The position numbers and the translations under genes were made by a program. The notes beneath the pieces were generated by a model. That model was not told the DNA's origin. It was given only the letters and a program-made list of their open reading frames with translations, and ran no database searches. Of a DNA stretch of 64,000 bases, positions 54,804 through 63,001 are shown piece by piece; position 1 is the stretch's first letter, and each line of letters opens with the position of its first letter. Source of the stretch: Pedobacter riviphilus (GTDB taxonomy: Bacteria; Bacteroidota; Bacteroidia; Sphingobacteriales; Sphingobacteriaceae); the NCBI RefSeq assembly GCF_014692875.1, contig NZ_CP061171.1:5332001-5396000 (forward strand), given 5' to 3'.

Positions 54804-54821
54804 ACTTACCCTATGGTAAGT
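54804..54821. promoter_or_regulatory. Candidate HxlR operator
   Basis: ACTTACC-CTAT-GGTAAGT, a 7-bp inverted repeat with a 4-bp spacer, ends 7 bp before the HxlR start. HxlR-type proteins typically autoregulate from such dyads. Confidence 0.55.
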
Positions 54822-54828
54822 ATAAAAC

Positions 54829-55227
54829 ATGGCTGCGATCAAAGAAACTTCAGTAATACAGGAAAACAAAAACAACGCTTTTTCAAATTGCCCTGTAACT
54901 TTTGTAATGGAAAGGATTGGCGGTTATTGGAAGCCGATTATTTTGTTCAACTTATTAACAGGAACAAAACGTTACAACGAACTCAAAAAATCTATTCCGA
55001 CTATTACGGAAAAAATGCTGATACAATATTTGAAACAATTAGATGCAGACGGACTTGTAACAAGGAAAGCCAAACCTGTTGTGCCGCCTTATGTAACTTA
55101 CGAGCTTTCCAAAAAAGGAAAAGAGTTAAGACCTGTTCTGTATGCAATGGCAGAGTGGGCAGTAAATAATAGTGGAAAACAATCCAAACAGTTTAAAAAA
55201 CAAATGGAAGACTTCCCCGCAGAATGA
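54829..55227 (+). CDS. HxlR-family regulator
   Basis: This 132-residue regulator has the conserved cysteine in FSNCPVTFVMERIGGYWK (about C20) and HTH/wing segments LKKSIPTITEKMLIQYLKQL and PPYVTYELS. A candidate dyad operator lies right before it. The next genes on the strand (RsgA-like, Crp/Fnr, DoxX) belong to an accessory block whose HxlR-controlled oxidoreductases lie further on. Confidence 0.9.
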   Translation: MAAIKETSVIQENKNNAFSNCPVTFVMERIGGYWKPIILFNLLTGTKRYNELKKSIPTITEKMLIQYLKQLDADGLVTRKAKPVVPPYVTYELSKKGKELRPVLYAMAEWAVNNSGKQSKQFKKQMEDFPAE

Positions 55228-55330
55228 AGTTATTCCCATTGACACTGAAAAGAACCGTGTTGGTGCGAACAGAATGACCACCGGCTTATTCAAAAGTGAA
55301 GGTCAAATATTATCTAAAGTATTGAATTAG
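55228..55330 (+). pseudogene. C-terminal gene remnant
   Basis: Directly after the HxlR stop, another plus-strand frame reads EVIPIDTEKNRVGANRMTTG, LFKSEGQILSKVLN and stops at 55328-55330. It has a protein-like composition but no start, and overlaps the HxlR end in a different frame. I do not recognise the parent family. It suggests a deletion junction. Confidence 0.35.
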
Positions 55331-55539
55331 ATTTTTTTTATAGTTTTGTGCCTTATGCAAAGACAACTATTCACATATTATAGTTTGACGATTGGAATGA
55401 TTGCCTAATTCTGGGTGTCTTGTTTCTAAAATCATCGATTTGGTAGTTCACTTATTACCAAAGGTGATTGGTATGGAGCAAAGCATTCGGATGACAGAGA
55501 GTTAAGCAATTTTATTTCATCATTTTAAATTAATAAACA
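55331..55539. other. Spacer before the RsgA-like gene
   Basis: TAGTTTTG (55341-55348) fits TAnnTTTG with TTG at 55323-55325 (15 bp apart, slightly short). It lies 190 bp from the GTG, so if used the leader is long. A GTTCACTTATTACCAAAGGTG stretch and other sequence show no coding frame. Confidence 0.35.
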
Positions 55540-56592
55540 GTGAATAACTTATCATTATATGGTTGGAACGATACTCTGTTCCAACTCAAACAAAACTCAC
55601 CATACAAACATCTTTTTCATGGTCGTATCGCTGCAGTAAACAAAACCAATTATGAGGTCATTGCCGAGGGTGGTCGGTTGTTGTGTGAACTGGCAGGTAA
55701 TGTACTTTATGGTAGACCATTATTTGAACTTCCGTGTACGGGCGACTGGATTATCTTTCAACCCTTTGACGATAATAAAGGGATAGTCGTTGATATTTTA
55801 CCGCGTAAGCATACATTATACCGAAGAAAGAGCGGTACACTGTCTGACAGGCAAGCTATTGCATCGCATGTTGATAAGGCATTTATAGTACAAAGCCTTG
55901 ATGCCAATTTCAGTGTTCGCCGAACGGAACGTTTTATGGTTCAGGTATTAGAAGAAAATATTCAACCGATTTTGATCCTCACTAAATCTGATTTGGAGTT
56001 TAATCTCCATCAAGTAGAGAGATCGCTTGAACATATTGGACGTCAGATGCCGATATTTTTTACAAGCATTTTCTCTCCTGAAACAATATTTCCTGTGCAA
56101 AAATTTATCAAGCAGGGAGAATCGATCGTATTTGTGGGATCATCGGGGGTTGGGAAAAGTTCTTTAATCAACGCATTGTGCGAACGGACAGTATTCTCTA
56201 CATCAGAGATAAGTAAACACTCAGGCAAAGGGCGGCATACCTCAACCCGAAGAGAAATGGTGCTGATGGAGGATAGCGGTATTTTAATAGACACACCGGG
56301 CGTTAGAGAATTTGGGTTAGCCTCAGACAATTCTAAGACACTGGAAGAGCTATTCGATGTTGCTGATTTTGCAGCATCCTGTCGTTTTGAGAATTGTATG
56401 CATGTGGATGAACCTGGCTGTGCAGTTGTAGAAGCTGTAAACAATGGTCATTTAGCGCTGGAAGCGTACAATAGTTACCTCAAATTGCGGAAAGAATCCT
56501 GGTATTTTTCCACTTCTGAGCATGAAAAACGTAAAAGGGATAAGTCTTTTGCCAGAATTTCAGAGGAGGCTAAGCGCATAAAAAAACGTTAA
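55540..56592 (+). CDS. rsgA: Ribosome small subunit GTPase RsgA-like protein
   Basis: This 350-residue circularly permuted GTPase has OB-fold N-domain, then G4 TKSD, G1 GSSGVGKSS (about 200-208) and G3 DTPGVREFG in that order, and the zinc knuckle CRFENCMHVDEPGC. RsgA releases assembly factors from the 30S subunit. A GTG start is used because no ATG lies near. Its place in an accessory block, away from translation genes, suggests an additional copy. Confidence 0.88.
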   Translation: MNNLSLYGWNDTLFQLKQNSPYKHLFHGRIAAVNKTNYEVIAEGGRLLCELAGNVLYGRPLFELPCTGDWIIFQPFDDNKGIVVDILPRKHTLYRRKSGTLSDRQAIASHVDKAFIVQSLDANFSVRRTERFMVQVLEENIQPILILTKSDLEFNLHQVERSLEHIGRQMPIFFTSIFSPETIFPVQKFIKQGESIVFVGSSGVGKSSLINALCERTVFSTSEISKHSGKGRHTSTRREMVLMEDSGILIDTPGVREFGLASDNSKTLEELFDVADFAASCRFENCMHVDEPGCAVVEAVNNGHLALEAYNSYLKLRKESWYFSTSEHEKRKRDKSFARISEEAKRIKKR

Positions 56593-56805
56593 CCATTTAC
56601 TCAATACAGGTGTTCCTCTTAATAATGGAACACCCGTATTAACCAAATTTAGTTACCAACTAAAACATAAGGGATCAAAATAAAACAACAAAAGAACCTC
56701 ACTTGGTTAATTTGGCTTCTGCCAATAAAAAAAACGCTTGTTGTCTATTTAGGAAACCTATTGTTTTTATCAAAGTACAGATCATACAGCTTTTTGTAAA
56801 ATTCG

Positions 56806-56813
56806 TAAATTTG
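56806..56813 (+). promoter_or_regulatory. -7 box before the Crp/Fnr gene
   Basis: TAAATTTG matches TAnnTTTG 35 bp before the ATG. No good -33 box at the right distance. Confidence 0.4.
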
Positions 56814-56848
56814 GATTTTGTACGCACTTGAATAAGTAGTGGCATTTG

Positions 56849-57418
56849 ATGGAACAGATAAGAAGATACTTTGAACAGCATTTTAAGTTGACTGATAAAG
56901 ATTGGGAAATCTTTGCCTCACAATTGGTTCGCCAAGAATTTCCTAAAAAGCATATTATTTTAAAGGCCGGACAAACAGAAAACTTTCTTTCATTTATAGA
57001 AAAGGGTATTATCCGTTTTTACATCCCCAAAGAAGCATCTGAGCTTACTTTTGCGATTGCCTTTGATAATGGATTTGTAAGTGCCTATAATTCATTTCTG
57101 ACCAAACAACCTTCTACCTATCATGTAGAAACACTTACAGCTACTGCCTTGTGGCGTATGTCTTATGATGGGCTGCAGACCGTGTATAGGGAAACTAAAA
57201 TCGGAAACAGTATAGGCAGATGGGCTGCAGAAGACCAATTCCTTAAAAAAACTGAAAGAGAACTTTCCCTTTTAAATGATACAGCGGAACAGCGGTATCT
57301 CCGGCTTTTTTCAGAACAACCAAAACTTATCGAAAAAATACCATTAAAGTACATCGCCTCCTACATCGGGATTACACCACAAGCTTTGAGCCGTATACGC
57401 AGGCGTATTTATTTATAG
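56849..57418 (+). CDS. Crp/Fnr-family regulator
   Basis: This 189-residue protein starts at ATG 56849 (a TTG lies 3 bp earlier). It has the cyclic-nucleotide-type beta roll (KKHIILKAGQTENFLSFIEKGIIRFY) and a C-terminal HTH (IPLKYIASYIGITPQALSRIRRRI). No Fe-S cysteine set is seen. Such short members are frequent activators in Bacteroidota; the DoxX gene 95 bp downstream is a plausible target. Confidence 0.88.
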   Translation: MEQIRRYFEQHFKLTDKDWEIFASQLVRQEFPKKHIILKAGQTENFLSFIEKGIIRFYIPKEASELTFAIAFDNGFVSAYNSFLTKQPSTYHVETLTATALWRMSYDGLQTVYRETKIGNSIGRWAAEDQFLKKTERELSLLNDTAEQRYLRLFSEQPKLIEKIPLKYIASYIGITPQALSRIRRRIYL

Positions 57419-57513
57419 TTTTATCTTTTTGTTTCTCTACCAATACTTTGAATTTATTAACCTGGGTTCATTGTTTCAGTTTGTAAATCTATTGACCTTT
57501 GAAAAAAAACAAA

Positions 57514-57975
57514 ATGGCCGAAATAGTTTTACTTATTGTTTTCGTTGTAACTATACTTTTGATGAAAGTTACGCGTAGCGGACACAATTTTGCATTATCC
57601 GGAAGAATTGCAATGGCTGCAATGCTGGTCTTCACAGCAATCGGACACGTTCTATTTACCAAAGGCATGTCTATGATGCTGCCAGAGGCAATCCCTTACA
57701 AAATAGAGTTGGTTTATCTGACAGGTATTGTAGAGTTAATAGCCGCAATCGGACTTTTATTGCCCCGTTTCAGGGTAATGACTGCATGGTGGCTCATTGC
57801 CTTTTTTATACTATTGCTTCCTGCTAACATTTATGCTGCCGTAAAACATGTAGACCTTCTAAAAGCAACCTTTGAGGGCAATGGATTAAGCTATTTATGG
57901 TACAGGATCCCTTTACAGCTATTTTTTATCAGCTGGGTATATCTTTCAGCTATAAAAAAAGTCCGGAATGATTAA
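57514..57975 (+). CDS. DoxX-like membrane protein
   Basis: This 153-residue protein has four membrane helices and the DoxX-type pattern (MLPEAIPYKIELVYLTGIVE, then LLLPANIYAAVKH). ATG 57514 is preferred to a TTG at 57499. Members are linked to thiol or quinone redox stress, but biochemical roles are uncertain. It follows the Crp/Fnr gene on the same strand. Confidence 0.85.
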   Translation: MAEIVLLIVFVVTILLMKVTRSGHNFALSGRIAMAAMLVFTAIGHVLFTKGMSMMLPEAIPYKIELVYLTGIVELIAAIGLLLPRFRVMTAWWLIAFFILLLPANIYAAVKHVDLLKATFEGNGLSYLWYRIPLQLFFISWVYLSAIKKVRND

Positions 57976-58062
57976 TCTAAAAAATAAAAATACATGACAA
58001 CAAAACGAGCTTGTTGGTCTGCTTGTTACTGACATATACAGGATTTTACGCAACTACCGCGA

Positions 58063-59064
58063 TTATTTGATCTTAATAACAACTTTTCCTTTTGAACGAC
58101 CGCTTTCAACATAGGACAAGGCCTCATTGGTTTGCTCAAACGAGAATATGGTATCAATAACAGGGCGGATAGCACCTTTTTCAATCAGTGAACTTATTTC
58201 TCCTAATTGCTTCCCATCAGCTCTCATAAAGAGAAACGAATACCCAACATTAAGCTGCTTGGCCTTTCTTTTTACCTTATTGCTCAAAAAGAACAGTACG
58301 AGTTTCATTAGCCATGATAATCCAGCTTCTTTTGCAAAAGAAACATCCGGTGGCCCTGAAATCGAAATCACTTTTCCTCCGGGCTTCAGCACTTTCAGTG
58401 ATTTTTCAAGTGTTTCCCCATCCTGGCTGTTTAAAACCACGTCATAATCTTGAAGTATTTTTTCAAAATCGTCTTTTTTATAATCAATGATAACATCAGC
58501 CCCAAGACTTTTTACCAAATCAAAATTAGTACTACTTGTTGTTGTAGCTACTGTGGCTCCCAAATGTTTTGCCAACTGAATGGCAATTGTACCCACACCG
58601 CCAGCACCTGCCTGAATAAATACTTTTTGTCCTTTTTTAAGGTTTGCCTTTTCAATAAATGCCTGCCAGACCGTTAAGGCGACCAAAGGGATGGAAGCGG
58701 CTTCTTCCATAGAAATGTTTTTGGGTTTTAGGGCAATATCTTTTTCATTGATTGCAATATATTCTGCAAATGTGCCAATACTGTAATCTGCAGGCCGGGC
58801 AAAAACTGCATCACCAACTTTAAACCTACTTACTTTTGCTCCCACTTTTGTAACTATGCCGGCAACGTCGTGTCCTAAAACCAAAGGAAATTTGTAGGGA
58901 AGCAGCAATTTGAAATCACCACTTTTTATTTTGGCATCCAATTGATTTACGCCTGCAGAATGGATCTGAACCAATACCTCATTTTCTTTTACAACAGGTT
59001 CCGGTAATTCGGTAAATTGAAGCTTGTCTGTCTTACTATAACGGTTTATTATAAATGCTTTCAT
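58063..59064 (-). CDS. NAD(P)-dependent alcohol dehydrogenase, quinone oxidoreductase-like
   Basis: This 333-residue MDR-superfamily enzyme has the GroES-like part (GHDVAGIVTKVG) and Rossmann motif QAGAGGVGTIAIQLAKH (about 152-168). The zinc-binding cysteines of classical alcohol dehydrogenases are missing, so it is a quinone oxidoreductase or enoyl reductase type. It is 21 bp after an SDR gene on the same strand, and both probably respond to the HxlR upstream. Confidence 0.88.
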   Translation of the reverse strand: MKAFIINRYSKTDKLQFTELPEPVVKENEVLVQIHSAGVNQLDAKIKSGDFKLLLPYKFPLVLGHDVAGIVTKVGAKVSRFKVGDAVFARPADYSIGTFAEYIAINEKDIALKPKNISMEEAASIPLVALTVWQAFIEKANLKKGQKVFIQAGAGGVGTIAIQLAKHLGATVATTTSSTNFDLVKSLGADVIIDYKKDDFEKILQDYDVVLNSQDGETLEKSLKVLKPGGKVISISGPPDVSFAKEAGLSWLMKLVLFFLSNKVKRKAKQLNVGYSFLFMRADGKQLGEISSLIEKGAIRPVIDTIFSFEQTNEALSYVESGRSKGKVVIKIK

Positions 59065-59085
59065 CTTTAACGCTTTTTATGAAAA

Positions 59086-59853
59086 TTACTTTTGCAATAT
59101 TCTGTTGTTTCTTTTAGGGTTTACTAAACCGAATGCTAATTTCGGGAAAAAGCGGTTGAGTAGGTAAATCAATTTCGTATCGCCTACACGAATGGTATAC
59201 TGGTCTTTTTTAAGCCCTGCTATCAGTCCTTTTACCAATTTATCAGGACTTAATTTTTTTTCATCCCGTTCTGCGGTCATCTCCGTTGCGACAAGGGGAG
59301 GTAATAATTCAAACACCTTAACACTGCTGTTTAAAATCTGTAAGTGTTCCCTCAGAGATCGTGTGTAAAATGCCAATGCTGTTTTAGAGGCCGAATAAGT
59401 CGTTTCGAGCATTGAAGGTAAATAACTAAGTATAGAAGTTGTGTTAATGATAGCCCCTTCTTTCCTTGATTTCAACATATCCAGAAACAGATTGTTCAAA
59501 CGTATAACACCAAGATAGTTGACATTCATTTCATAGGCCGCACCTTCCAAATGCTTGCTACTGGAAACACCTAAATTCAATGTTGCCGCTCCTACACCTG
59601 CATTATTGTATAAAATATCAATTCCTCCCATTTCCTTAACCTGGTTGAAAAGAGAAATAGCATCTTTTTCATTCCCCGCATCACTTTGAATGGTAATCAA
59701 TTTCGGGTATAATGCTTTTGCTGCATTCAATTTATCCTGATTTCGTCCCGTTATAATAACACTGGCTCCATTTTCTAAAAATTGCCTTGCTGCCTCAAGT
59801 CCTATGCCCGATGCACCGCCTGTTATCAATACCGTTTTCTTCTCTAAATTCAT
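59086..59853 (-). CDS. Short-chain dehydrogenase of the DltE type
   Basis: This 255-residue SDR has cofactor motif TGGASGIG (residues 11-18), NNAG, the catalytic Ser in TTSILSYLPS and YSASK. It lies between a zinc-less alcohol dehydrogenase and a truncated relative of itself on the same strand, and reads away from a divergent HxlR gene. Confidence 0.9.
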   Translation of the reverse strand: MNLEKKTVLITGGASGIGLEAARQFLENGASVIITGRNQDKLNAAKALYPKLITIQSDAGNEKDAISLFNQVKEMGGIDILYNNAGVGAATLNLGVSSSKHLEGAAYEMNVNYLGVIRLNNLFLDMLKSRKEGAIINTTSILSYLPSMLETTYSASKTALAFYTRSLREHLQILNSSVKVFELLPPLVATEMTAERDEKKLSPDKLVKGLIAGLKKDQYTIRVGDTKLIYLLNRFFPKLAFGLVNPKRNNRILQK

Positions 59854-59934
59854 TTTATTTCTAATTTTAATAATTCATAAACCTTAATTCTTATCAATAT
59901 CGTATTACAGTAAGAATGTATAAGATTGTAAAAT

Positions 59935-60153
59935 TTAACCCTTAAGTTTTGCCAATGCTTCCTGAAATGCCGAGGCATAAGCCTTTGCATCTCCTACCGG
60001 TACATCAAACTGATTGTTTTCTAAAGTAAGGCGTTCTTCACTACGCCCGTTAATAATGATTTTGTTGCCTGCAGCACTTAATTTTTTAGCGATTGCTAAA
60101 CCTATTCCAGCACTTCTGCCGCTAATGAATACGGTATTTCCCGTTGATTTCAT
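59935..60153 (-). pseudogene. SDR gene with an internal deletion
   Basis: The 72-residue product joins the first 33 residues of an SDR (MKSTGNTVFISGRSAGIGLA, GNKIIINGRSEERL) straight to the last 38 (NNQFDVPVGDAKAYASAFQE). About 170 residues with the NNAG, Ser and YxxxK sites are missing. The nucleotide motif is also altered (GRSAGIG for GGSAGIG). The frame also extends to 60189, but ATG 60153 is the expected start. It is divergent from an HxlR gene, a usual regulator-target pair. Confidence 0.85.
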
Positions 60154-60180
60154 TGTTTCTAGTAATTTAATTTGTAATTT

Positions 60181-60232
60181 TGCTTGCAAAATACAAGTGC
60201 AAATATACGTTTATGCTTGCAAAAAGCAAGTG
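60181..60232. promoter_or_regulatory. Two HxlR operator-like sites
   Basis: TGCTTGCAAAATACAAGTGC (60181-60200) and TGCTTGCAAAAAGCAAGTG (60214-60232) are nearly the same dyad (CTTGC-AAAAA-GCAAG), 33 bp apart, about three helical turns. They lie between the HxlR start (60250) and the SDR pseudogene start (60153). Confidence 0.65.
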
Positions 60233-60249
60233 ATTTTAAATATTATTTT

Positions 60250-60663
60250 ATGAAGGATACAAAAAAGAGGTCGGACTGTCCTATTAGCAACTCGCTTGAT
60301 ATCTGGGGAGACAAATGGTCATTATTGATTGTTAGGGATCTCATGTTTTCAAAACAGTGTACTTATGGTGATTTTCTAAAGTCGGGTGAAAAAATAGCAA
60401 CCAATATTTTGGCAGCCCGCTTACAAATGCTGGAAGAAAATGGGATCATCACCAAGTTAAGTCATCCCGATAGTAAAGCAAAAGTATTATACAGGCTCAC
60501 CCAAAAAGGAATTGATTTATTGCCACTGATGGTTGAAATTAACCTATGGGCGGATAAATATTGCATCTTATCTGCAGAAAGGAAAGCGCTATTGGAAGAA
60601 ATCAAAAAAGACAAAGAAGCATTTATAAAAACAAGTATAAAGGAATTAAAAGAGATTAATTAA
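60250..60663 (+). CDS. HxlR-family regulator
   Basis: This 137-residue protein starts at ATG 60250 (MKDTKKRSDCPISNSLDIWG); an upstream frame to 60184 runs through the operator dyads and is not used. The conserved cysteine is in SDCPIS (C10), the HTH is GDFLKSGEKIATNILAARLQMLEENG. It is divergent from the degraded and intact SDR genes. Confidence 0.9.
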   Translation: MKDTKKRSDCPISNSLDIWGDKWSLLIVRDLMFSKQCTYGDFLKSGEKIATNILAARLQMLEENGIITKLSHPDSKAKVLYRLTQKGIDLLPLMVEINLWADKYCILSAERKALLEEIKKDKEAFIKTSIKELKEIN

Positions 60664-60922
60664 CTGGCTTATGGGAGTAAGCTTCAAATTTGAGATCAAA
60701 AATTGTAAATTCTGGATTATCAGCAGTACTATGTTTTAATCAAAAGCTACATCACTTAGTTTCTCATGATCTATGCTATCACTTTGCTCCATCCCTGAAA
60801 TATTTTGGTGTGTGGTTCCTGGGGCTTTTGCAGACGTACTTTGCTTAATGCCTTTCAATAATCTTAGCCTGACAATTTTTTTCCTATTGTGGGCATTTCG
60901 GCAAAAATGGCCGCCCGTTCCG

Positions 60923-61972
60923 CTAGTTAATTGGTTTGTCCAGCCAGTCCAATATTTTTTGGATATAATCGACTTTTGATTTACTATCATTATTGTTAAG
61001 ATAATGATCACATCCCACACAAGTTTCATACACCAAATTATTTTTACCAAGGCGAACAAAATCAAGCCACACATAATCCAAACTATAAATCGGCGAATTA
61101 TGATCTGCAGATGCGCTAATTAAGTAGATGGGTATGTTCAACTTTCTGAGGTTCTCGAATGGTACCGAAGAACCAAAACTTGCCCATCTTTTGTAAGAAT
61201 GGCCTCCAAACTCTTTTGTTATGTCGTTTGGATTTCTGTAAATATCTGTAACCTTTGTCATATAGCTTACGATACTATCCTGTGCAGCCTGTTGAGAAAT
61301 CTCACCGCGTTGTGCTTTTATTCTCCATTCCAATATATCTCCGTAGAATTGATTTAATCCACTACCTACAACCGGAATTACGTGTGTAATGCGTTTTTCG
61401 GCGACGGCTAATGCCGGGACAACCTGCCCACCTTCAGAATATCCGTAAGCAATCAATTTAGTGTGATCCCAAAAACCATGCTTAATTAAATATGCAATAA
61501 CTTTTTTTGTTGCCTCCACACGCCAGTATAAACTTAATCTTTTAGTGTATTCAGGGGAAAAATGGTAATTAAGTGTAACAGCTCTTGATACATTCTTTTG
61601 AAATTCTTCTACCCCCATATTCAAATCTAACGTGTCACAAAAAGCAGTACCAGGCTTCCCTAGTATTACATAGTGAAACTTATCTTTAGTTTTATCCAGG
61701 AGTAAGGAATTAAATGAAGTGGAGGTGGTTACAAATTTTTTACCTTTTATATACAGGCAGAGTGACATTCCACCGCTGCCATTTGTCTCAATAAATAAAG
61801 GCGATTTCCTTTTCAAGTTGGTCGTATCAACATAAAAATTTATAAGCCCTAATTTTTTATCCTCTATTCTGAACTCTTTTAATCCGTACTCATCCGGCGC
61901 AACTGATTGGGCTAATGCAGTGAAATTGTATAGGGCGAAAAATAGGCAGAGAATTTTTATACTAACGCTCAT
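60923..61972 (-). CDS. Secreted alpha/beta hydrolase-like protein
   Basis: This 349-residue protein has a signal peptide (about 1-21, ALAQ) and an alpha/beta hydrolase fold with a nucleophile elbow GYSEGGQVVPAL (Ser about 172) and a possible acid/His end in LISASADHNSP and GCDHYLNNN. No close family is recognised. It lies alone between the HxlR gene and the tRNA cluster. Confidence 0.75.
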   Translation of the reverse strand: MSVSIKILCLFFALYNFTALAQSVAPDEYGLKEFRIEDKKLGLINFYVDTTNLKRKSPLFIETNGSGGMSLCLYIKGKKFVTTSTSFNSLLLDKTKDKFHYVILGKPGTAFCDTLDLNMGVEEFQKNVSRAVTLNYHFSPEYTKRLSLYWRVEATKKVIAYLIKHGFWDHTKLIAYGYSEGGQVVPALAVAEKRITHVIPVVGSGLNQFYGDILEWRIKAQRGEISQQAAQDSIVSYMTKVTDIYRNPNDITKEFGGHSYKRWASFGSSVPFENLRKLNIPIYLISASADHNSPIYSLDYVWLDFVRLGKNNLVYETCVGCDHYLNNNDSKSKVDYIQKILDWLDKPIN

Positions 61973-62024
61973 ATAAAAATAAATATAAGACTTTTTTCAG
62001 CCACAACTTATTTTTCATTTCCAA

Positions 62025-62276
62025 TTATTTTAAAGGACAAAAGTACCAACGTGCCACCTGCTTGTTTGGCTCAGCCTGTATTTTCAGTAACTGGAGCAAT
62101 CCATTCTTAAGTTCCATGTTATATTTTAATATCGCCGGGCTTCCATCAAATGTTCCGGATACTTCTGCTTCTAACACTGAGATATCGCCATCCTGGCTGA
62201 AATCAAGCGGCTTCATTTTGGTTTGATACTTTACATTAGCCTGTTTGATCCATTCTTTTTTACTAAAAATAGTCAA
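62025..62276 (-). pseudogene. Headless NTF2/SnoaL-like fragment
   Basis: The 83-residue frame starts only at a TTG and reads EWIKQANVKYQTKMKPLDFS then VSGTFDGSPAILKYNMELKN, which resembles the second half of NTF2-like (SnoaL/DUF4440-type) proteins. The first half is not present upstream, where a tRNA terminator begins after 58 bp. It looks 5'-truncated. Confidence 0.5.
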
Positions 62277-62334
62277 ATAAGGTCAATTGTAACAAGTATC
62301 AGAAAATCGAACACTTTAACGTGTTGTAAATCAA

Positions 62335-62367
62335 CACAAAAGCCCGTCTGTTAAACGGGCTTTTGTG
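62335..62367 (-). terminator. Terminator of the tRNA cluster
   Basis: Perfect 13-bp stem (62335-62347 against 62355-62367) with a 7-nt loop; the stem includes AAAAGCCCGT/ACGGGCTTTT. It lies 37 bp after the last tRNA on the minus strand. Confidence 0.85.
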
Positions 62368-62404
62368 CACTTGTAAAGCTAAAAAGATTAACATTTCTGT
62401 TTCG

Positions 62405-62476
62405 TAGCCCGTAGGGGAATCGAACCCCTGTTTCCAGAATGAAAATCTGGCGTCCTCACCCCTAGACGAACGGGCC
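62405..62476 (-). tRNA. tRNA-Glu (TTC)
   Basis: A 72-nt cloverleaf: acceptor GGCCCGT pairs with ACGGGCT (G1-T72 wobble), anticodon loop with TTC, T-loop GGTTCGATTCC, discriminator A. CCA is not encoded. Confidence 0.95.
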
Positions 62477-62510
62477 ATTAAATAATTAGAGTGTCTTTCA
62501 ACTCCTTTGG

Positions 62511-62583
<73 letters not shown>

Positions 62584-62644
62584 CTCTCATGTATTTTTAA
62601 GGGAAATACCAACCTTCAATTTTGCAGTATTGAAACTGATAAAA

Positions 62645-62669
62645 AAAACCGCTCAACTTTTGCGCGGTT
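62645..62669 (-). terminator. Terminator between the two tRNA pairs
   Basis: On the minus strand AAACCGC pairs with GCGGTTT around an 11-nt loop and is followed by a run of T. It lies 2 bp after the upstream tRNA-Glu, so the two pairs may be separate transcripts. Confidence 0.6.
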
Positions 62670-62671
62670 TC

Positions 62672-62743
62672 GTAGCCCGTAGGGGAATCGAACCCCTGTT
62701 TCCAGAATGAAAATCTGGCGTCCTCACCCCTAGACGAACGGGC
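62672..62743 (-). tRNA. tRNA-Glu (TTC), second copy
   Basis: Same 72-nt sequence as the copy at 62405-62476 in every position I compared. Anticodon TTC. Confidence 0.95.
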
Positions 62744-62815
62744 CATTTTCAATTTTAAATTTCCAGTTCTCAGCTTTCAGTTAAACTGATCACTGTAAAC
62801 TGCCCACTGAATTAG

Positions 62816-62888
<73 letters not shown>

Positions 62889-63001
62889 CTCTATACAACT
62901 CGTTTTTTTCTTTGAATTAAATCCTTAACTCTGTTTCCGAATTGGAATGCAAAGATATAATTCGTTTCTTTGTGCTGCAAATTTTTTTAAAAAATATTTT
63001 A

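Noticed and set aside
54765-55169. 134-codon plus-strand frame
   Set aside because: It is a shadow of the HxlR gene at 54829, with Cys/Arg-rich composition unlike a real protein.
58000-58062. Short plus-strand peptide starting at the ATG near 57994
   Set aside because: Only about 12 codons with no conservation signal visible.
60736-61074. 112-codon minus-strand frame
   Set aside because: It overlaps the 3' end of the hydrolase gene in another frame and has no recognisable features.
54650-62400. tRNA-integrated genomic island with att repeats
   Set aside because: No integrase gene and no copy of a tRNA 3' end near 54.6 kb was found, so an integrative element is not claimed.
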